Shown piece after piece: positions 1-5,923 of a DNA stretch of 9,039 nt. Made by a program: the position numbers and the translations under genes. Position 1 is the first letter of the stretch, and each line of letters begins with the position of its first letter. The stretch is taken from positions 1,942,426 to 1,951,464 of the forward strand of contig CP070758.1 in assembly GCA_020348925.1 (NCBI GenBank), given 5' to 3'. The notes under the pieces are model-generated. The model saw only the letters and a program-made list of their open reading frames with translations. It was not told where the DNA came from and did not search any database. The DNA is from Gemmatimonadota bacterium. Lineage in GTDB: Bacteria > JBHIER01 > G020348925.

Positions 1-21
1 CAAGTCCCTCTGGGCGTGCCA
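1..21 (+). tRNA. 3' end of a tRNA gene (partial, isotype not determinable)
   Basis: The window opens inside the T loop of a tRNA. CAAGT at 1-5 fits T-loop positions 56-60, CCCTC at 6-10 is the 3' T stem starting with the conserved C61, TGGGCGT at 11-17 is the 3' acceptor strand, G18 is the discriminator base, and CCA at 19-21 is encoded. A terminator follows six bases later, as expected for the last gene of a tRNA transcript. The acceptor strand implies a 5' end like GCGCCCA or ACGCCCA. With discriminator G this would suit tRNA-Arg among others, but the anticodon lies outside the window, so no isotype is claimed. Confidence 0.72.
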
Positions 22-27
22 CTTTAA

Positions 28-57
28 GAGATCGGTCTTCAGGCCGGTCTCTTTTTT
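28..57 (+). terminator. Rho-independent terminator after the tRNA
   Basis: GAGATCGG (28-35) pairs with CCGGTCTC (44-51), an 8-bp stem with one G-T wobble and an 8-base loop. Six T residues follow directly (52-57). AA at 26-27 can extend the pairing into the T-run. It should end the transcript of the upstream tRNA and insulate the downstream regulator gene. Confidence 0.85.
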
Positions 58-109
58 GTCGATATTCTCCTCAGCCGGGTTTTGATCCTCAGCACCTCTT
101 GTGAAACAT

Positions 110-138
110 TTGGAAAACTTGATGTTTTTTTATATTTT
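110..138 (+). promoter_or_regulatory. Possible sigma-70 promoter for the regulator gene
   Basis: TTGGAA (110-115) and TATTTT (133-138) are separated by 17 bp and sit in the AT-rich part of the 232-bp gap before the regulator gene. The match is only moderate (about four of six bases in each box). Near-inverted arms TTGATGTT (119-126) and AATATCAA (139-146) overlap it. No better promoter was seen between 58 and 289. Confidence 0.25.
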
Positions 139-206
139 AATATCAAAAGTGCTCGCCCCGAATCTCTCCGATGAGGTGAGTGTTTCGAGGAGTGTAACCT
201 AATAGT

Positions 207-275
207 ATGGACAAGGTCATGCGCAATGCTACCAAAGAGAACGAAGGATTCGAAAGCGGTCCTGCTGTTTTATAG
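207..275 (+). CDS. Possible 22-codon leader ORF upstream of the sigma-54 activator
   Basis: An ATG at 207 opens a 22-codon frame ([10 protein letters not shown]...ESGPAVL) ending in TAG at 273-275. It stops exactly where the Shine-Dalgarno region (275-282) of the next gene begins, so translation of one could influence the other. The only purine-rich site before it, GAGGAG at 187-192, lies 14 bases from the ATG, which is too far to be convincing. The peptide is not recognised. Chance is a fair explanation for a frame this short. Confidence 0.15.
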   Translation: MDKVMRNATKENEGFESGPAVL

Positions 276-282
276 AGAGGAG
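274..282 (+). promoter_or_regulatory. Ribosome binding site supporting the TTG start at 290
   Basis: AGAGAGGAG lies just before the TTG codon with seven bases of spacing. This is strong Shine-Dalgarno complementarity and is the reason for accepting a non-ATG start. Confidence 0.7.
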
Positions 283-289
283 CGTCCGA

Positions 290-1714
290 TTGAAGAGAGA
301 ACACGTGCAGGACAGGAAAGAACAGATAAGAAAAGCATTGGAACTTTCTTATTTTACCATTCAAAGAGCACCTGATGCAATTTTCTGGATCGATATGGAG
401 GGGCGAATACACCGGGTGAATGAAGCGGCTTGTCGACTTCTGGGATACTCAAGAGGTGAACTTACGGGCATGGAGGCGTATAAACTGTACCGTGAAGAGA
501 ATGATGAGATTTGGCGTAAAAGATGGACAGAATTCGAAAAGCAAAAGATATTCACCTTCGAGAGTTGTATGTTCACAAAAGATGGGCACCCGTTGCCCGT
601 AGAGGTTTCGCGAAACTATTTTGAATTCGAGGGGAAAAAGTTCACTTGCAGCTTTGTGCGCGACATAACGGAACGCAAACGCTCGGAGGAATCCCTTAAA
701 AACGCGCTGACGGAAGTTGAGCAGTTAAAAAATCAGCTTGAAAAGGAAAATCTTTATTTGCAGGATGAGATTAAACTCACACACAATTTCGAGGAGATCA
801 TCAGTCGGGATGATGGATTTAAAAAGGTGTTGGCAGAGGTTGAACAGGTTGCGGCCACAGAGGCCACGGTCTTGATACTTGGAGAAACCGGCACTGGCAA
901 GGAGCTCATAGCTCGAGCTATTCATAACATAAGCTCCCGCAGAGATCGTCCTCTGGTCAAGGTCAATTGTGCGGCTATACCGGCCAATCTCATTGAAAGT
1001 GAGTTGTTCGGTCATGAAAAAGGTGCCTTTACCGGTGCCTTTGCCCGCAAAATCGGGCGTTTTGAATTAGCCAGCGGCGGTACAATTTTTCTGGATGAAA
1101 TCGGCGATTTATCCATGGACCTTCAGGCCAAGCTGCTGCGCGTTTTGCAGGATGGAGAGTTCGAACGCGTTGGGAGCTCTTCCACCATAAAGGTCGATGT
1201 TCGTGTCCTCGCTGCCACAAACCGCGATCTGGATAGAGCGCTGGAGATTGGAACGTTTCGTGAGGATCTCTATTACCGTCTGAGCGTCTTTCCGATTCGG
1301 ATTCCCCCCCTCCGGGACCGGAGAGACGATATTCCTATATTGTTGACACATTTTATCAAAAGGTACGCTACCAAGACGGGAAAAAGGATAGAAAAAATAC
1401 CACAGAAGGTCGTCGATAGCCTGCAGGCATATCATTGGCCCGGGAATGTCCGGGAACTGGAAAACGTCATCGAGCGGGCAGTCATCATCAGCAAAGGCAA
1501 TAAACTCGAATTGGGCAGATGGTTTCCCAGGAAGGATACCCCCTCCGAAAAACGGGATATGGCCACCTTGGAGGATATGGAACGAGCCCACATTCTGAAA
1601 GTTCTGGAATTGACAGGATGGCGGGTAAGCGGTGAAAGGGGAGCCGCAAAGATCTTGGGGATCAATCCCAATACCTTGGTGTCAAGGTTGAAGAAGCTGA
1701 ATATACACCGCTAA
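290..1714 (+). CDS. Sigma-54-dependent transcriptional activator, PAS-AAA+-Fis type
   Basis: A cytoplasmic enhancer-binding protein (474 aa) that uses ATP hydrolysis to open sigma-54 RNA polymerase promoters. An N-terminal PAS domain (about residues 20-130, with APDAIFWID and RDITERK borders) is the likely signal input, and its ligand cannot be read from sequence. A charged coiled-coil linker follows (about 131-165). The AAA+ domain is complete: Walker A GETGTGKE (198-205), the sigma-54-contacting GAFTGA loop (245-250), Walker B with D269-E270, arginine-finger region FREDLYYRL (323-331) and sensor [12 protein letters not shown] (383-392). The C-terminus (about 427-474, ending [13 protein letters not shown]...) is a Fis-like helix-turn-helix of the FhlA/NtrC kind. 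There is no transmembrane segment and no receiver domain, so phosphorelay control is unlikely. The TTG start is chosen because AGAGGAG lies seven bases upstream and the open frame has no ATG before it back to the stop at 203-205. Its target is probably the adjacent operon, because a -24/-12 promoter follows. Confidence 0.95.
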   Translation: MKREHVQDRKEQIRKALELSYFTIQRAPDAIFWIDMEGRIHRVNEAACRLLGYSRGELTGMEAYKLYREENDEIWRKRWTEFEKQKIFTFESCMFTKDGHPLPVEVSRNYFEFEGKKFTCSFVRDITERKRSEESLKNALTEVEQLKNQLEKENLYLQDEIKLTHNFEEIISRDDGFKKVLAEVEQVAATEATVLILGETGTGKELIARAIHNISSRRDRPLVKVNCAAIPANLIESELFGHEKGAFTGAFARKIGRFELASGGTIFLDEIGDLSMDLQAKLLRVLQDGEFERVGSSSTIKVDVRVLAATNRDLDRALEIGTFREDLYYRLSVFPIRIPPLRDRRDDIPILLTHFIKRYATKTGKRIEKIPQKVVDSLQAYHWPGNVRELENVIERAVIISKGNKLELGRWFPRKDTPSEKRDMATLEDMERAHILKVLELTGWRVSGERGAAKILGINPNTLVSRLKKLNIHR

Positions 1715-1721
1715 GAAATCT

Positions 1722-1739
1722 TTCTTGATATATCAAGAA
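1722..1739. promoter_or_regulatory. 18-bp perfect palindrome, candidate upstream activator site
   Basis: TTCTTGATATATCAAGAA is identical to its reverse complement over 18 bp. It begins eight bases after the regulator's stop codon and lies about 150 bp upstream of the predicted sigma-54 transcription start, the usual distance for enhancer-type sites. A lone half-site, TCAAGAA, recurs at 1751-1757. No T-run follows, so it does not look like a terminator. It also overlaps a match to the IHF consensus (1731-1743). That the neighbouring activator binds here is inference from position and symmetry. Confidence 0.6.
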
Positions 1740-1785
1740 TTTGTGTTATGTCAAGAAATCAGTTCCTTTGTCGGACGTGATTCGA

Positions 1786-1804
1786 TAGACAATCCTGTTG
1801 TCTA
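1786..1804. repeat. Inverted repeat TAGACAA-N5-TTGTCTA, possible protein-binding site
   Basis: Perfect 7-bp arms (1786-1792 and 1798-1804) flank a 5-bp spacer, centred about 87 bp upstream of the predicted transcription start. The sequence differs from the 18-bp palindrome further upstream, so it may serve a different regulator. As RNA it could also form a small hairpin in the 3' UTR of the regulator gene. No T-run follows. Confidence 0.4.
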
Positions 1805-1817
1805 AATTTCATATTAT

Positions 1818-1856
1818 AAGCCATTTGGATTGTATTCCTCATGGCTTCTTTTTTTT
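1818..1856 (+). terminator. Terminator-like hairpin ending the regulator transcript
   Basis: AAGCCAT (1818-1824) pairs perfectly with ATGGCTT (1841-1847). GGA/TCC inside the loop can add three more pairs. Eight consecutive T residues follow (1849-1856) after one C. The hairpin lies about 100 bp after the regulator's stop codon. Its T-run merges with the -24 element of the sigma-54 promoter, so it would separate the regulator's transcript from the operon's transcript. Confidence 0.55.
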
Positions 1857-1870
1857 GGCACGAATTTTGG
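1855..1870 (+). promoter_or_regulatory. Sigma-54 (-24/-12) promoter of the trx-like/nifJ/ligase operon
   Basis: The -24 element TTGGCACG (1855-1862) is a full match to consensus. The -12 element is TTGG (1867-1870) where TTGC is usual. The GG at 1857-1858 and the second pair at 1869-1870 are exactly 10 bases apart, as required. With 1870 as -12, transcription should start near 1882. A sigma-54 activator gene lies immediately upstream. The non-consensus last base may lower promoter strength. Confidence 0.78.
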
Positions 1871-1886
1871 TATATCTACAAATGAT

Positions 1887-1902
1887 ATTGAGAACTCTCA
1901 AT
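1887..1902. promoter_or_regulatory. 16-bp palindrome at the start of the operon's 5' leader
   Basis: ATTGAGA (1887-1893) and TCTCAAT (1896-1902) are perfect inverted arms around AC. The site would occupy about +6 to +21 of the transcript, ending seven bases before the Shine-Dalgarno of the thioredoxin-like gene. It could be a repressor operator or a short 5' UTR hairpin. No function is assigned. Confidence 0.35.
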
Positions 1903-1919
1903 TGATTTTGGAGATACCG

Positions 1920-2282
1920 ATGGGTGCGAATGCAACGTACATGCCTCTCACTGCCGCAAACTTTCGCAGAGAAGTGCTTGACAGCAAACAGCCGGTATGC
2001 GTCGAGTTTACTGCGGAGTGGTGCGGTTCGTCTCACATTATGGCACCGGCTATGAGAGAAATAGCCATCAGATTTAAGGACGACGTGAAATTTTGCAGAT
2101 TAAATGTCGATGAATATCAGGACATAGCCAGGGAATACGCCGTGCAGCGTATCCCGACCATCCTCCTGTTTTTAAATAGTCAGGTTGTCGATTCTATGAG
2201 TGGTGCTCTGCCGAAAAAGATACTGACTCAAAAGTTGAAAGGGCTCATTCAAGAGCATAATGGAGACTATGACGCAAAGTGA
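1920..2282 (+). CDS. Thioredoxin-fold protein with monothiol CGSS active site
   Basis: A 120-residue single-domain thioredoxin-family protein, the usual length for the family, with no signal peptide and so presumably cytoplasmic. The active-site segment reads AEWCGSSHIMAP. The first, nucleophilic cysteine (residue 41) is kept, but the resolving cysteine of WCGPC is serine. The family's cis-proline is present in VQRIPT. One further cysteine sits in the central strand (KFCRLNVDE). Without the second cysteine, ordinary dithiol disulfide reduction is not expected. A monothiol role (mixed disulfide, chaperone or redox sensing) is inference. The start at ATG 1920 has GGAG six bases upstream. The longer in-frame TTG at 1830 is rejected because it precedes the predicted transcription start near 1882. 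It is the first gene of the operon, 41 bp before the oxidoreductase, which suggests a job linked to that enzyme. Confidence 0.85.
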   Translation: MGANATYMPLTAANFRREVLDSKQPVCVEFTAEWCGSSHIMAPAMREIAIRFKDDVKFCRLNVDEYQDIAREYAVQRIPTILLFLNSQVVDSMSGALPKKILTQKLKGLIQEHNGDYDAK

Positions 2283-2323
2283 AAGACTGTTGACTTCACA
2301 AAAAATTGAATTGAGGTGTCGGT

Positions 2324-5300
2324 ATGAAAAAATTTCAAAATGAAACAATGGACGGGAATATGGCTGCCGCTCATGTCGGATATGCTTTCAGCGAAGTTGC
2401 TGCGATTTATCCTATTACTCCCTCTTCGGTGATGGGGGAATATGTTGACATGTGGGCAGCGAATAACCGCAAGAATATTTTTGGGCAAACCGTCGATGTT
2501 ATCGAGATGCAGTCAGAAGGCGGAGCTGCCGGTGCGGTACATGGAGCGCTGTCCGCGGGCGCCTTCACGACGACCTACACGGCATCCCAGGGTCTGATGC
2601 TGATGCTTCCGAATATGCATAAGATCGCCGGTGAGATGCTGCCGACGGTATTCCACGTTTCTGCCCGGTCGCTGGCCTGCCAATCACTCTCAATTTTCGG
2701 TGACCATTCTGACGTTATGTCCGCGCGAAATACGGGATTTGCTCTCATGGCAGCCAGCTCCGTACAAGAAATCATGGATCTTGGCGTCGTCTCTCATCTG
2801 AGTACATTACAATCCAAAATCCCGTTCTTGAATTTTTTCGACGGATTCAGGAATTCGCACGAAATTCAAAAGATCGACGTGATCGATTACGAGACCATGG
2901 CTGAAATGGCGGACATGAAATATATTGAGGATTTCCGCAGCCGCGCCTTAAATCCTGAAAAGCCGATGATAAAAGTCGGCGCCCAAAATCCCGAGGTGTA
3001 TTTTCAAGGCAGGGAGACCGTGAACACGTATTACAGTGAAGCCCCAGGCATCGTTCAGGAATACATGGATATTGTGGCGGGAAGAACAGGCCGACAGTAT
3101 CATCTTTTCGATTACGTAGGGGCCGCAGATGCGAAAAAAATCATTGTCGCCATGGGCAGTGGCTGTGAGACGATCGACGAAACGGTCAATTACCTCATCA
3201 AAAATCGCGGTGAAAAAATCGGCCTTTTAAAGGTTCGGCTCTTTCGCCCATTTTCCATTGAGCACTTCGTCAAAGGTATCCCGGAGACAGTTCACAAGAT
3301 TGCGGTTTTAGACAGGACAAAAGAACCGGGGGCCATTGGTGAACCGCTCTATCTGGATGTCGTTTCTGCTCTCAAAGGGAGAAAGAACCTCACCATAATT
3401 GGCGGCAGATACGGATTGTCATCAAAGGAATTCACACCGTCAATGGTCAAAGCCGTGTACGATCATCTTGACGACTCATGTACACACGGCTTTACTGTCG
3501 GAATCAACGATGATGTAGCCGGTACGTCCATTGAGGTGAAAGAAGAGATCAATTCAGTGCCTGAAGGAACCATCAGCTGTAAATTCTGGGGACTGGGTGC
3601 CGATGGGACTGTTGGTGCCAATAAGAATTCCATCAAAATTATCGGAGACAACACGGAATTGTTTGCTCAAGGATATTTTCAGTACGATTCGAAAAAGTCC
3701 GGCGGCATCACCCGCAGTCATTTACGGTTTGGAAAATCCCCGATTCAATCTCCGTATCTGGTTCGGAACGCCGACTTCATCGCCTGCCATAATCCGGCGT
3801 TCATCGGACGCTATGATCTTCTTGAAGGCATCAAAGACGGCGGTGTTTTTCTGCTGAACGCTGCCTGGAGAAAGGAAGACGTATTTGAGAACCTGACCGA
3901 GGATATGCAACGGACCATTATTGAGAAGAAGATCAAACTCTATAGTATCGATGCGTTGAAAATTGCACAAGGCGTCGGATTGGGAAACCGGATCAACACG
4001 GTCATGCAGACGGCGTTCTTCTTGATCTCCGGCGTGCTTGAAAGAAGCCAGGCGATTGCTATGATTAAGTCGGCCATCAAAAAGACCTACGGCAAGAGAG
4101 GTGACGAGATAGTCAATATGAATTGGGCGGCGGTTGATCAAACGGATAAAGCTTTGGAGGAAATAGCTATCCCCTCTGAAATCCCAGCAAAACACAGGAT
4201 CGCGACCAATTTGGTTCCTGACGATTCGGATGATTTTACCAAAAACGTCATCGAAAAAATCATGCGGGAAAAGGGTGATGACATTCCCGTTTCTCACATG
4301 CCCTTTGACGGATATGTGCCTTCCGGGACGACGAAATTGGAAAAGCGAGGCGTAGCACCTATGGTTCCTCACTGGATTGCAGAGAAGTGTATTCAGTGTA
4401 ACTTCTGCTCTTTTGTCTGCCCCCACGCTGCCATTCGGCCGAAGCTGATGACCGAAGAGAAGATCAAAGATGCTCCGGCAACATTCAACACGATTCAGGC
4501 CGCGGGCAAAGACAAGGACTTGCTTTTCAAGATTCAGGTCTATATTGAAGACTGCGTCGGTTGTCAGGATTGTGTGAATGATTGTCCCAAGGATGCTCTG
4601 GAGATGCGGGCGATCGAAGAAGAGAGGAAAACCGGCGAGGCTAAAAATGTGCTCTTCTTCGATTCGCTTCCGAGTGATGTTCTGGGGCAGAATAGAGAAG
4701 CCTCCGTCAAGGGCAGTCAATTGAAACAGCCGCTGTTGGAGTTCTCAGGTGCCTGCGCCGGGTGCGGTGAAACCCCGTACGTGAAACTTATTACTCAGCT
4801 GGTCGGTGATCGCATGCTCATTGCCAATGCAACGGGTTGTTCTTCTATCTGGGGGGCAACCTTTCCCACCATTCCCTACGCGAAAAATGAAAAGGGACAC
4901 GGTCCGGCCTGGGCCAATTCACTCTTTGAGGATAATGCCGAATACGGCTTCGGCATGAGACTGGCTGTGGATGCGAATCGGAGACAACTGCTCGACAATG
5001 TTGATAAACTATTGGCCATGGGAACGGACGGAGCATTGAAAGAGGCGCTGATCACAGCAAAAGAACTTTGGACATCAACAGGATCGGAAGCAAAGGACAA
5101 TTCAAGAAAGATTCAGCAATTACTGCCGGCGGCTATTGAAACATCCGGCAATGAGCAAAAGAGAGTTTTGCATAAGATCAAAGAACTGCAAAGCTATTTT
5201 GTCGATAAGAGCATCTGGTCCATCGGCGGCGATGGATGGGCGTATGATATCGGATACGGGGGATTGGATCATGTGCTGGCTACAGGAAGAAACCTTAACG

Positions 5301-5911
5301 TACTCGTTCTGGATACGGAAGTATACTCCAATACCGGCGGCCAGGCCTCCAAAGCGACACCGCTGGGTTCCGTCGCAAAATTTGCCGAAGCCGGCAAGAA
5401 GACCGTTAAGAAAGATCTCGGATTGATGATGATGAGCTACGGTTATGTTTATGTTGCCTCTGTTGCCATGGGAGCCAATAAGAATCAGCTTGTGAAGGCG
5501 ATCACGGAAGCGGAGGACTATAACGGCCCCTCGATCATCATCGCCTATGCTCCTTGCATCAATCACGGCTTTGATATGTCCAAAACCCAACAGGAGGAGA
5601 AGAAAGCAGTCGAGACGGGGTACTGGGTGTTGTACCGGTACAACCCTGCATTAAAAGAGCAGAATAAAAATCCGTTCATATTGGATTCGAAAGAGCCACA
5701 ACTGTCTGTGAAAGAATTTCTGAACGGCGAAAAACGGTATACTTCTCTCAAACAGACTTTCCCTGAAAAGGTCGATGGATACTGGAATGAATTTGAAAAA
5801 GTTGTCAAAGAACGATACGCTTTTTTTAAACTCCTTTCAGAGAATTCCTTGTCTGAGAGGGAAAAACCGCTTGCCAAACCGGGAAATGGCATTCCCCTAA
5901 TGTCTCGATAG
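2324..5911 (+). CDS. nifJ: Pyruvate:ferredoxin (flavodoxin) oxidoreductase
   Basis: A cytoplasmic single-chain enzyme (1195 aa) catalysing pyruvate + CoA + 2 oxidised ferredoxin to acetyl-CoA + CO2 + 2 reduced ferredoxin. It follows the standard domain order of Desulfovibrio africanus PFOR. Domain I has YPITPSS (29-35), E65 and R115 at the pyruvate/TPP site; domains II-IV follow. The ferredoxin domain carries two intact CX2CX2CX3C sets (C689, 692, 695, 699 and C744, 747, 750, 754). The TPP domain binds the proximal cluster through C811, C814, C839 and C1078, with GGDGWAYDIGYGG (968-980) and NTGG (1003-1006) for TPP-Mg. All expected ligands are present and no frameshift is seen. The protein ends soon after the TPP domain and has no cysteine in its last hundred residues, so it lacks the disulfide-bearing C-terminal extension of the D. 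africanus enzyme. GAGG sits seven bases before the ATG. The next gene starts 12 bp after its stop. Confidence 0.97.
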   Translation: MKKFQNETMDGNMAAAHVGYAFSEVAAIYPITPSSVMGEYVDMWAANNRKNIFGQTVDVIEMQSEGGAAGAVHGALSAGAFTTTYTASQGLMLMLPNMHKIAGEMLPTVFHVSARSLACQSLSIFGDHSDVMSARNTGFALMAASSVQEIMDLGVVSHLSTLQSKIPFLNFFDGFRNSHEIQKIDVIDYETMAEMADMKYIEDFRSRALNPEKPMIKVGAQNPEVYFQGRETVNTYYSEAPGIVQEYMDIVAGRTGRQYHLFDYVGAADAKKIIVAMGSGCETIDETVNYLIKNRGEKIGLLKVRLFRPFSIEHFVKGIPETVHKIAVLDRTKEPGAIGEPLYLDVVSALKGRKNLTIIGGRYGLSSKEFTPSMVKAVYDHLDDSCTHGFTVGINDDVAGTSIEVKEEINSVPEGTISCKFWGLGADGTVGANKNSIKIIGDNTELFAQGYFQYDSKKSGGITRSHLRFGKSPIQSPYLVRNADFIACHNPAFIGRYDLLEGIKDGGVFLLNAAWRKEDVFENLTEDMQRTIIEKKIKLYSIDALKIAQGVGLGNRINTVMQTAFFLISGVLERSQAIAMIKSAIKKTYGKRGDEIVNMNWAAVDQTDKALEEIAIPSEIPAKHRIATNLVPDDSDDFTKNVIEKIMREKGDDIPVSHMPFDGYVPSGTTKLEKRGVAPMVPHWIAEKCIQCNFCSFVCPHAAIRPKLMTEEKIKDAPATFNTIQAAGKDKDLLFKIQVYIEDCVGCQDCVNDCPKDALEMRAIEEERKTGEAKNVLFFDSLPSDVLGQNREASVKGSQLKQPLLEFSGACAGCGETPYVKLITQLVGDRMLIANATGCSSIWGATFPTIPYAKNEKGHGPAWANSLFEDNAEYGFGMRLAVDANRRQLLDNVDKLLAMGTDGALKEALITAKELWTSTGSEAKDNSRKIQQLLPAAIETSGNEQKRVLHKIKELQSYFVDKSIWSIGGDGWAYDIGYGGLDHVLATGRNLNVLVLDTEVYSNTGGQASKATPLGSVAKFAEAGKKTVKKDLGLMMMSYGYVYVASVAMGANKNQLVKAITEAEDYNGPSIIIAYAPCINHGFDMSKTQQEEKKAVETGYWVLYRYNPALKEQNKNPFILDSKEPQLSVKEFLNGEKRYTSLKQTFPEKVDGYWNEFEKVVKERYAFFKLLSENSLSEREKPLAKPGNGIPLMSR

Positions 5912-5913
5912 AT

Positions 5914-5919
5914 GGAGGG
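5914..5919 (+). promoter_or_regulatory. Ribosome binding site deciding the ligase start
   Basis: GGAGGG overlaps the last base of the upstream in-frame ATG (5912) and lies four to five bases before ATG 5924. It therefore supports the downstream start. It sits three bases after the oxidoreductase stop codon, consistent with translational coupling. Confidence 0.7.
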
Positions 5920-5923
5920 TCCT

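Noticed and set aside
1731-1743. Match to the IHF consensus WATCAANNNNTTR
   Set aside because: The consensus is short and common in AT-rich DNA, and the match overlaps the 18-bp palindrome, so it is not listed as a separate site.
1830-1919. N-terminal extension of the thioredoxin-like protein from a TTG at 1830
   Set aside because: It overlaps the terminator hairpin and the sigma-54 promoter and lies before the predicted transcription start. ATG 1920 has a good ribosome binding site.
3722-4720. Long open frame on the minus strand (332 codons) inside the oxidoreductase gene
   Set aside because: It lies wholly within a gene with all catalytic motifs intact on the + strand and shows no recognisable domain, so it is an antisense shadow.
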